NCBI GenBank assembly: GCA_964439265.1
Contig: CAYTOA010000014.1
Span: forward strand, 13,359 to 77,358
From: JAGVPT01 sp964439265
GTDB taxonomy: Bacteria; Bacteroidota; Ignavibacteria; UBA10030; UBA8401
DNA length: 64,000 nucleotides
Direction of reading: 5' to 3'
Shown here in pieces: positions 52,447 to 59,596 of the stretch (position 1 is its first letter; every line of letters begins with the position of its first letter). Under the pieces are notes generated by a model. It had not been told where the DNA came from. It worked only from the letters and a program-made list of their open reading frames with translations, and made no database searches. The position numbers and the translations under genes are program-made.

Positions 52447-54798
52447 ATGCTGAAGAATTATCTGAAGATCGCGCTGAGAAACCTGATGCTTCAGAAAACG
52501 ATCTCGATTATCAACATCAGCGGCCTGGCTATAGGGTTGGCAAGCTTCATCGTGATCTTTCTGTATGTGCAGAGTGAGTTGAGTTACGACACGTATCATG
52601 CAAACTACAAGAACATCGTAAGAGTTGCAGGCGATAATTACGCCAGAACGCCGGCTCCTCTTGCGGAGAAACTACGGAATGCGTTTCCGGAAATTACCAA
52701 CACCGTAAGGATCGCAAAGGCGGACAAAGTGGCACTTGGGGCCGACAAGAGGCAGTTTTATGAAGAAAACATTGTTTTTGCGGATCCATCGATACTCACC
52801 GTTTTTGCATTTCACGTTGTCGAAGGAGATCCAACTACTGCGTTGAACGATCCCCTTTCCGTCGTCCTTACTCAAAAAGCCGTTAAAAAATATTTCGGTA
52901 CTGCCGATCCGCTGGGCCGATCGCTAAGGTTCGATAATAAGTATTCTCTGAAGGTCACCGGCGTGCTCAATGATGTTCCTCTGAACTCACATATCCATTT
53001 TGATTTTGTTGTCTCGATGGCAAGCACAAGCGAAATCTACGGCAAAGATTTTCTCGCCAATCCTCTCAACACTTCTGTTTACACATACGTATTATTGCGG
53101 GATCCTACAGAAACTGCAGCGCTGCAAAAGGAATTTCGCGGCTTTATCAAAAAATACTATGGCGGCTTGTCGGCTTTTATGCCGGCATCATTCACTCTTC
53201 AGCCCCTGTCGGAGATCCATCTCCATTCCAATCTTGCCGGCGAGGCAGAACCAAACGGAGATATCCGGTACATCCAGATCTTTTCAGTGATAGGATTCCT
53301 GATCCTCCTCATGGCATGCGTGAACTGCACGAACATTCTCGCGGCGCGCTATTCAACGAGGACAAAGGAAATAGGAGTGCGGAAAGTGCTCGGCGCGGAC
53401 AGGCTGGCCTTAATAAAACAGTTTGCGGGCGAATCAATGGTCACGGCAGTGATAGCCGCTGCCGTTGGAGTGACGCTGATTGAATTAGGTCTTCCGACCA
53501 TCAATTCGATCATCGATCAGCGGCTTGCTTTGGACTTCAAGCATAACATTGAACTCGATGTTGTCCTGGCAGCCGTGACCGTGCTTTCCGGCGTTCTCTC
53601 TGCGGGTTATCCGGCACTGGTTCTTTCTTCATTTCAGCCGGCACAGACATTCTGGAAATCTCCAGCGAGCAATTTTTCCGTTCAATCCGTCAGAAGGGTG
53701 CTCGTTGTGTTCCAGTTCCTGGTTTCTACCGGTTTAATCATTTCAACGGCAATCATGTCGAACCAGCTCACTTATATTCAACACAAAAAACTCGGGTTTG
53801 ATAAAGAGCATGTCGTCGTCCTTCCGTTGAGGGAAGAAAACACAAGAAGGCAATGCGAGACTTTTAAAGAAGAACTCTTAAAGGAGAGCGCAATTGTGTC
53901 AGCCTCCTCCTCATCAGTATTACCCGGCGACGTAGAGTATCATACTTCGGTGATGTGGAACGGGAGCGGCTTCGACAAAACTATGGATTTTATTTACACC
54001 GACTTTGACTTCATAAAAACATATAAGATCGAGCTGGCGGAGGGAAGAGACTTGTCAAGGAACTTTACAGGCGACATGCGGGGGGGATATATCCTCAACG
54101 AGGCCGCAGTGCGGGAAATAGGATGGAGAAACCCGATCGGCCAGAAATTCGGACTTGGAGCGCTAAACGAAGGCACAGTCATCGGTGTTATGAAAGACTT
54201 CAATTACCAGAGTCTGCACGAGAAGATAAAGCCGCTTTTCATCGCCATGACTCCAGACGCTGCAAACTTTCTTTCAATAAGAATAAGTTCCAGCGACGTG
54301 CCTGCCACACTTGCTCGCATTCGCGAGGATTGGAGCCGGCTCTTTCCTCAAAGTCCTTTCGAGTATTTTTTTTTTGACAGCCATCTCGACAAGCTCTACA
54401 ACTCCGAAAGCAGGCTTGGGGAGATGTTCCATTGGTTTTCGGGATTGGCGATGCTCATTGCGTGTCTTGGACTGTTTGGCTTGACATCCATAAGCACGAC
54501 GGCGAGGAAAAAAGAGATCGGTATCCGAAGGGTTCTGGGAGCATCCGTGGTTTCGATCGTCGGTTCAACCTGCAGAGAATTTCTCTTTTTAGTTCTGCTG
54601 GCAACCATCATTGCCTGGCCAGTGGCGTGGTACACAATGGAGGCATGGCTTCAAACCTTCTTTTACAGGATCGAACCAGATCTATTGTTGTTCGCGGCGG
54701 TTTCATCTCTCATACTTGCTGCTTCTCTGATAGTCGTCACCCTTCAGGCTGCTCGTGCAGCGACGGCGAACCCCGTAGAATCGCTGAGGCATGAGTAA
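52447..54798 (+). CDS. FtsX-family ABC permease 4
   Basis: A 783-residue protein starting MLKNYLKIALRNLMLQKTIS, with membrane segments at about residues 20-42, 280-300, 335-360, 375-400 and a final set near 665-775. The FtsX motifs TRTKEIGVRKVLGADRLA and ARKKEIGIRRVLGASVVS and the ATANPVESLRHE ending are present. It is more diverged from permeases 2 and 3 than they are from each other. AAGGAAC precedes its start. It is the last gene of the cluster. Confidence 0.94.
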   Translation: MLKNYLKIALRNLMLQKTISIINISGLAIGLASFIVIFLYVQSELSYDTYHANYKNIVRVAGDNYARTPAPLAEKLRNAFPEITNTVRIAKADKVALGADKRQFYEENIVFADPSILTVFAFHVVEGDPTTALNDPLSVVLTQKAVKKYFGTADPLGRSLRFDNKYSLKVTGVLNDVPLNSHIHFDFVVSMASTSEIYGKDFLANPLNTSVYTYVLLRDPTETAALQKEFRGFIKKYYGGLSAFMPASFTLQPLSEIHLHSNLAGEAEPNGDIRYIQIFSVIGFLILLMACVNCTNILAARYSTRTKEIGVRKVLGADRLALIKQFAGESMVTAVIAAAVGVTLIELGLPTINSIIDQRLALDFKHNIELDVVLAAVTVLSGVLSAGYPALVLSSFQPAQTFWKSPASNFSVQSVRRVLVVFQFLVSTGLIISTAIMSNQLTYIQHKKLGFDKEHVVVLPLREENTRRQCETFKEELLKESAIVSASSSSVLPGDVEYHTSVMWNGSGFDKTMDFIYTDFDFIKTYKIELAEGRDLSRNFTGDMRGGYILNEAAVREIGWRNPIGQKFGLGALNEGTVIGVMKDFNYQSLHEKIKPLFIAMTPDAANFLSIRISSSDVPATLARIREDWSRLFPQSPFEYFFFDSHLDKLYNSESRLGEMFHWFSGLAMLIACLGLFGLTSISTTARKKEIGIRRVLGASVVSIVGSTCREFLFLVLLATIIAWPVAWYTMEAWLQTFFYRIEPDLLLFAAVSSLILAASLIVVTLQAARAATANPVESLRHE

Positions 54799-54814
54799 GT
54801 TCAATGAACAATCA

Positions 54815-54883
54815 TCAATGAACAATGATCATTTATGATGATGATCGATGATTGAAAATTGATAATTGATCATTGTTCATTGA
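54815..54883. terminator. Long AT-rich hairpin between convergent genes
   Basis: TCAATGAACAATGATCA (54815-54831) is perfectly complementary to 54867-54883. It separates permease 4 from a convergent small gene whose stop codon lies inside the right arm. It belongs to a family of ATTGATCATTG-type repeats also seen at about 44105, 46665 and 49135. It can serve as a terminator for both directions. Confidence 0.65.
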
Positions 54884-55188
54884 AAAAGGTCCTTTGAAGA
54901 GCCGACGAACTTCAGCAGCTCTTGTTTCGGAGGAACCTCGGGGCCGCTTGCTTTAAGCTGCTGTTGAAAAGACTTGAATGAAGGCATTTCAAGGAGAATT
55001 TTTTCGTCTTCATCCGCGTTAAAGAATGCCGTATGGATGAACGTTTTGCCGTCGGGGCCTACGCACGCGTTATAGTTGATGCCCGCATGGTGGAGTTTCT
55101 GCAGGTCGGCCATGACAGTCTGAATGTTCTTCTGATTTTGCTCGGCATACTCTGCTTTTGCCGTATACATCACCTTTACTATTTTCAT
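54877..55188 (-). CDS. Small protein of the dimeric alpha-beta barrel (ABM-like) type
   Basis: A 103-residue protein starting MKIVKVMYTAKAEYAEQNQK and containing IQTVMADLQKL, INYNACVGPDGKTFIHTAFF and MPSFKSFQQQLKAS. The strand-helix-strand order and the TFIHTAFF segment resemble monooxygenase-like (ABM/YciI-type) dimers. No catalytic residues can be named. It lies 116 bp downstream of the OsmC-like gene in the same direction, with a hairpin element between them. Confidence 0.6.
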   Translation of the reverse strand: MKIVKVMYTAKAEYAEQNQKNIQTVMADLQKLHHAGINYNACVGPDGKTFIHTAFFNADEDEKILLEMPSFKSFQQQLKASGPEVPPKQELLKFVGSSKDLFQ

Positions 55189-55228
55189 TTTGTTTTACCC
55201 GTTGATGTGATTGGAAATTGTATTCCGT

Positions 55229-55292
55229 CCACGAAGAACACGACGGGACTCGAAGTATTGGATTTACTTCACGACCGTAGTGTCCTTCGTGG
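55229..55292. repeat. Inverted CACGAAG element (copy 2)
   Basis: CCACGAAGAACACGACGG (55229-55246) pairs with 55275-55292, which reads CCACGAAGGACACTACGG on the other strand (16 of 18 matches). The copy at 3564-3673 uses the same octamer unit. It lies between the OsmC-like and ABM-like genes and would form a hairpin in their mRNA. Confidence 0.75.
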
Positions 55293-55304
55293 ATAACTCA
55301 ATCG

Positions 55305-55715
55305 TTAGTAACTAAAAGTGACCGTTTGTTTTAAACCGGGATGAACGCTTCTTCCTACCTGGGAATTGAAGGCAGCCGCCTCCAGCTTCTTCTTTTGCTC
55401 GTCGGTGAAATTGTTCTTGGGCATATCGAATTCGATGATAACTTCCGTAACCATATGCGGGGTGTCGATCATGATCTTTGTCGTCCGCACTTTCGTTCCA
55501 TCGATACTGTTTCCGAATGCGGGACTCTTTGCAACCCCTCCCATCCCGGAAAGCATACTGCTCACGAGTGAAGTACAAAAGAGGTCCGTCGGCGAAAACG
55601 ACTCCCCTTTGCCTCCCCGGTCCTTCGGAACATCGGTGATCACTTGAATCCCCGACAGGACGTGTGTCGCCTGCGTGCGGAGTTCTCCCGGATAAATAGA
55701 GTGTATCGTCTCCAT
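55305..55715 (-). CDS. OsmC-family protein lacking the usual cysteines
   Basis: A 136-residue protein with the OsmC layout: YPGELRTQATHVLSG, GKGESFSPTDLFCTSLVSSM, TKIMIDTPHMVTEVIIEFDM and SQVGRSVHPGLK. In OsmC/Ohr peroxidases one cysteine sits in the central helix after the SPTDL-like motif and another in the C-P(V/I) motif before the S-H segment. Here the second position is Ser-Gln (NSQVGRSVHP), and the only Cys in the helix is four residues earlier than usual. It may bind ligands without peroxidase activity. Confidence 0.85.
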   Translation of the reverse strand: METIHSIYPGELRTQATHVLSGIQVITDVPKDRGGKGESFSPTDLFCTSLVSSMLSGMGGVAKSPAFGNSIDGTKVRTTKIMIDTPHMVTEVIIEFDMPKNNFTDEQKKKLEAAAFNSQVGRSVHPGLKQTVTFSY

Positions 55716-55752
55716 ACTCTTCTCCTCTAAATTAATCGTTTTCCTGCGCCCG

Positions 55753-56517
55753 CTATTTTGCCATATCCTTAATCGGCGAGAAACTTCCCATCATATTGAC
55801 GGCCATCGTTCTGCTCATCAGCTTATGGATGAAGAGCATGATATGGCTGAATGCTCCCGAACTTATTTTCGGTCTGTTTCGTTTGGTCAATGCGCTGACC
55901 AGGTTCTTCGCGACCTTCGACTGGCTTTGCATAACGAATCCAGGGAAATTGTCTTTGTCGCCGCCGGCCGAATTATGAAAGTTGGTATATGTGGGGCCCG
56001 GGCAAAAGCATGCCGCGTAGATTCCTTTCTTTTTATATTCCCACCAGAGCGATTCGCTGAAAGTTGTCACGTACGCTTTGCTTGCGGCATAGGCGGCCGC
56101 TCCCGGATACGACGTTGTACCGAGTGTGGATGCCACGTTTATCAGGGCGTCCCCTTTTTTGGCCTGATACAAATAGAAATATGACAACGAGGTCACCGCC
56201 ATAACATTCAGGTTCAACATTTTTTCCTGCTCGGGCAGCGGCATTTCCGTAAACCTTCCGTACATCCCCGAGCCGGCGTTATTGATCAAGACGCCGTAGT
56301 TATTTTGCTCTATGTCTTGTCGCAACGCCTCTACGTCCTCATGCCGGCTGAGGTCCGCGACGATGATCCGGTGTCCTGTTCCCGTCAACGAATCAACGGC
56401 CTTCTCCAGTTTCTCTTTGTTGCGTGCAACGAGCGTTATCTCGTTAGTGTCGGCGGCGAGGAGTTTTGCGACTTCCAGGCCGATACCTTCGCTGGCGCCG
56501 GTGATGAGTATTTTCAT
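55753..56517 (-). CDS. Short-chain dehydrogenase/reductase
   Basis: A 254-residue protein with the classical SDR motifs: TGASEGIG (6-13), NNAG (79-82), catalytic Ser130 (NVAS), YAASK (Tyr143, Lys147) and PGPTYTNF. It is an NAD(P)-dependent oxidoreductase of unknown substrate. It is divergent from the HxlR-family regulator, an arrangement often seen for genes regulated by that family. The OsmC-like gene follows on the same strand with a 37-bp gap, so these may form one transcript. Confidence 0.93.
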   Translation of the reverse strand: MKILITGASEGIGLEVAKLLAADTNEITLVARNKEKLEKAVDSLTGTGHRIIVADLSRHEDVEALRQDIEQNNYGVLINNAGSGMYGRFTEMPLPEQEKMLNLNVMAVTSLSYFYLYQAKKGDALINVASTLGTTSYPGAAAYAASKAYVTTFSESLWWEYKKKGIYAACFCPGPTYTNFHNSAGGDKDNFPGFVMQSQSKVAKNLVSALTKRNRPKISSGAFSHIMLFIHKLMSRTMAVNMMGSFSPIKDMAK

Positions 56518-56884
56518 TGTGTTTTTGTTATCTGATTGATGATTTTAGAGATTGTTTGACTATGTATTAGGGGAGACTTCTTCATTTTGGCAGTGTCCTA
56601 AATTGAATAATGATTGCCAAAAGACGTTCGCTCAATGACGGTGATTATGCCGAGTCTCTTAGCAATACCGTGTCATTCGTGCATGAGCGAAGGATCATTC
56701 CATTTAACCGCACGTGGGTTTGCGATTATTACGTTGTTGCGTATATTTATCGTTGTTTGGCACGTATAAAATGCATATATTGCTTGCAATATGCAAGTAG
56801 ATTCCGACGGCGGTATTTCCATAGACGAACAGCGCGGGCGTATATTGTTGAGTATTTGCCGCCTCCGATTGTCGACCATGCGCC
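56518..56884. other. Divergent regulatory region between SDR and HxlR genes
   Basis: This 367-bp stretch holds both promoters and one clear palindrome (56772-56795, listed separately). I see no further gene. The plus strand shows TATAAA at about 56766, which is a possible -10 element. Confidence 0.45.
56772..56795. promoter_or_regulatory. Candidate HxlR-family operator
   Basis: TGCATAT and ATATGCA are perfect inverted arms around a 10-nt centre that itself contains TTGC and a near-complement. The site lies 90 bp upstream of the HxlR-family start codon, between it and the divergent SDR gene. Confidence 0.45.
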
Positions 56885-57304
56885 ATGACTAAAAGACTCC
56901 GTAAAAGATCCGATTGTCCCATCAGCCGCTCGCTGGATATCTGGGGCGACAAATGGTCGCTTCTGATCATCCGGAATATCATGTTCCGGGATATGCATAC
57001 GTACGGAGAATTCCTGCAAGCCTCCGAGCGAATTGCCACAAACATCCTTGCCGACCGGCTGATCTCCCTGGAACACGCCGGGTTAATTTCAAAAAAGGAG
57101 CACTCCGAAAGCAGAGCGAAATTCTTCTATACGTTGACTCAAAAAGGAATTGAACTTCTTCCGGTGATGGTCGAGATCACCCTTTGGGGAAATAAGTATT
57201 TCGAGGTCATGCCGGAAGCAAAAGAACTTGTCAAACTGGCGAAACGTGACAAGGCGGAACTTATACATTCCATCTCCGTTCGCCTCCAAAAATTACGATC
57301 GTAG
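56885..57304 (+). CDS. HxlR-family transcriptional regulator
   Basis: A 139-residue winged-helix protein: CPISRSLDIWGDKWSLLIIR at the N-terminus (with the Cys that some members use for redox or electrophile sensing), MHTYGEFLQASERIATNILA as the recognition region and LTQKGIELLPVMVEITLWG. HxlR proteins often sense oxidants or reactive carbonyls and control an adjacent divergent gene. Here that would be the SDR and OsmC genes and perhaps the downstream isochorismatase-like and DsbA-like genes. Confidence 0.93.
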   Translation: MTKRLRKRSDCPISRSLDIWGDKWSLLIIRNIMFRDMHTYGEFLQASERIATNILADRLISLEHAGLISKKEHSESRAKFFYTLTQKGIELLPVMVEITLWGNKYFEVMPEAKELVKLAKRDKAELIHSISVRLQKLRS

Positions 57305-57336
57305 TTCATTCTTTGAAACGAATCGCACAATTGATC

Positions 57337-57903
57337 ATGGAACACACCAATCAAAATACTGCGCTGCTGGTGATGGACGTTCAGGAAGCGACCATGAAGA
57401 TGCTCAAGGAGAGCGAAGCCTTCATCAGCTCCATTTCTAAGGCAATCGAGACGGCGCGCGGCAGTGGCATACGCGTGATCTACGTAGTTGTCGGGTTCAG
57501 AAGAGGGTACCCTGAAGTGAGTTCCGCCAACAAAGCATTCATGCGACTGAAGAACGGGGCGATGGATTTTGATACGGATAAAGAAGGACGGATACACGCT
57601 TCGGTGGCGCCGCAGCCCGGCGATATTCTTGTCACCAAAAAACGGGTGAGCGCATTTACCGGCAGCGATCTGGAAGTTGTGCTGAGGTCCCTCGGAATAA
57701 CCCATCTGCTGCTTACCGGTATTGCAACCGGCGGTGTTGTCCTGTCTACCGTACGTGAAGCGGCAGACAAGGATTACGCCATCACTGTGCTCTCCGATTG
57801 CTGCGGCGACGTCGACGAGGATATTCACCGCGTGCTGACGACAAAAATTTTTCCGCGTCAGGCAGACGTGATGACGGTCGATGAATGGTGTTTCAAGCAG
57901 TGA
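57337..57903 (+). CDS. Isochorismatase-family protein lacking the catalytic cysteine
   Basis: Start at ATG 57337 (MEHTNQNTALLVMDVQ); a TTG 8 codons upstream is also possible. The fold motifs are clear: LVMDVQ with the catalytic Asp, VTKKRVSAF with the Lys, and TGIATGGVVLSTVREAA. In active members of the family the segment reads TGxATxxCV, so the nucleophilic cysteine is Val here. A GVVLST subfamily of this kind is known among bacterial sequences. The reaction, if any, is unknown. It lies 32 bp after the regulator gene and 45 bp before the DsbA-like gene. Confidence 0.88.
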   Translation: MEHTNQNTALLVMDVQEATMKMLKESEAFISSISKAIETARGSGIRVIYVVVGFRRGYPEVSSANKAFMRLKNGAMDFDTDKEGRIHASVAPQPGDILVTKKRVSAFTGSDLEVVLRSLGITHLLLTGIATGGVVLSTVREAADKDYAITVLSDCCGDVDEDIHRVLTTKIFPRQADVMTVDEWCFKQ

Positions 57904-57948
57904 TCCAACGGATGATGAGCTCTCATTAGATGAAGGTGAGGAATAACA

Positions 57949-58581
57949 ATGAAGGTTGAAATCTGGTCAGACGTGATGTGCCCTTTCTGTTATATCGGCA
58001 AGCGGCGGTTTGAACTCGCGCTGCAGCAGTTTCCCGGCAGGGATGAGGTTGCTGTCGAGTGGAAGAGCTTTCAGCTTGACCCGGCGATCGTCACACAGCC
58101 CGGAAAAAGCGTGAACGAGTATCTTGCAGAACGTAAAGGCTGGCCGCTGGAGGAAGCGCGGCGGCTGAACGAACGCGTCACGGAAATGGCTCGTGAGGTG
58201 GGACTAACGTATGATTTCGACAAAGCCGTCGTTGCAAATTCTTTTGACGCACACCGCGTATCCCATTTCGCGAAGAAGCATGGACTGCAGGATGCCATGG
58301 AGGAACGGCTATTCAGGGCATATTTTACGGAGGGAAAGAATACCGCCGATCACGAGACATTGGTTCAGCTGGCAGTTGACGTCGGTCTCAAAGGAGGCGA
58401 CGTGAGACAGATGCTTGCCGGCAGCGATTTTGTTGACGATGTCAATAAGGATGCCTACGAAGCGCAGCAGGTAGGAGCGCGGGGTGTGCCGTTTTTCGTG
58501 TTCGACAACAAATACGCCGTGTCCGGCGCGCAGCCGGCGGAGGTGTTTGCACAAGCGTTGAAGAAAGCGGCGGAGGGATAA
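57949..58581 (+). CDS. DsbA/FrnE-like thiol oxidoreductase
   Basis: A 210-residue cytoplasmic protein (no signal peptide) with the CPFC redox site at residues 11-14 (IWSDVMCPFCYIGKRRFE) and the cis-Pro segment GVPFFVFDNKYAVSGAQP near the end. This is the 2-hydroxychromene-2-carboxylate isomerase/FrnE branch of DsbA-like proteins, linked to oxidative and disulfide stress. The start has GTGAGGAATAACA upstream. With the SDR, OsmC, HxlR and isochorismatase-like genes it forms a small stress-response group. Confidence 0.94.
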   Translation: MKVEIWSDVMCPFCYIGKRRFELALQQFPGRDEVAVEWKSFQLDPAIVTQPGKSVNEYLAERKGWPLEEARRLNERVTEMAREVGLTYDFDKAVVANSFDAHRVSHFAKKHGLQDAMEERLFRAYFTEGKNTADHETLVQLAVDVGLKGGDVRQMLAGSDFVDDVNKDAYEAQQVGARGVPFFVFDNKYAVSGAQPAEVFAQALKKAAEG

Positions 58582-58832
58582 ATCAACCTTTGCAGGCAAC
58601 TCCTATTCATGCAGGCCCCTGGCAACATCCTTAGACTGAAATGAGAGGATGGAGGGGCGAAGATCGCGCTGAATATGAACCGGTTCTGCATATCTTGCCG
58701 GCAGTCGCAAGGCCCGTGTCAATACAGGGGTTTTTGCATTTTTGATGAGGGCTAGCAGCCAATCTGTAACATCTTTTTTCAGCAATCTTACTTCGTTCAC
58801 CCGGCCACAATATCCTCAGGCCCCAAATAAAG

Positions 58833-59549
58833 TTATTCCGTCATAGGATCCTCTTTTAACCCAAAATATTTTTGAAGCCTCTGCAGCGTATCGCCGCTTG
58901 TCAGTAGATCCTGCACAATAAAGCCTTTTTCTATAACTGCGATGCGATCGCACAATTCGGTAACGTGATTCAGATCGTGACTGGAAATGATAAGCGCGAC
59001 GTTCTTTCTTAAGCGAAGATTTTGCAACACTTCCTTAAGCCGAATGACCGTTGTCGGATCGAGGTGAGGAAACGGTTCGTCAAGTATTAACACTTCAGGC
59101 TTCCCTATCATTGCTGCAGCGATGCCGATTTTCTTCTGGTTCCCTTGTGAAAAGTCGCGGATGTATTTGCTTTGATCCAAAATTTCGTTGTTGAAAAATT
59201 CCCTGAACGATTCCAGGAATTCGCTATACTCGGATCGAGTAAGTCGATTGAGGCCTGCGATGAACTGGAAGTATTCCTCGGGAGTCAGAAAATTGATCAA
59301 CATATGCTGGTCGAGGTATGCTCCGGTATATTCTTTCCAATGGTCACTTTGCATCACGGGTTTCCCATTCGACAGGATCGTGCCTCCGGTTGGCCGAATC
59401 AAATCTAAAAGCAGGCTCAGCAATGTCGTCTTCCCGGCTCCGTTATTACCTACGAGCCCGAAGCTTTCGCCGTCCGGAATGATCAGCCGCGGAATGTTCA
59501 CCGCCGTTACCTTATTATAGTTCTTGACGAGTTTTTGAATTTCAATCAT
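58833..59549 (-). CDS. ABC exporter ATPase (ABC-2 type)
   Basis: A 238-residue ATPase with Walker A (GNNGAGKTT), a signature that reads FSQGNQKKIGIAAAMIG, Walker B (VLILDEPFPHLDP) and H-loop (SSHDLNHV). The signature deviates from LSGGQ (FSQGN), as in many CcmA/NatA-like exporters. It lies 47 bp downstream of the permease gene with the same direction, so the two form one transporter. Confidence 0.94.
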   Translation of the reverse strand: MIEIQKLVKNYNKVTAVNIPRLIIPDGESFGLVGNNGAGKTTLLSLLLDLIRPTGGTILSNGKPVMQSDHWKEYTGAYLDQHMLINFLTPEEYFQFIAGLNRLTRSEYSEFLESFREFFNNEILDQSKYIRDFSQGNQKKIGIAAAMIGKPEVLILDEPFPHLDPTTVIRLKEVLQNLRLRKNVALIISSHDLNHVTELCDRIAVIEKGFIVQDLLTSGDTLQRLQKYFGLKEDPMTE

Positions 59550-59596
59550 CGAGGGTCTTTATGTTTAAATGAAATGACCATTGAACATGACCTCTC

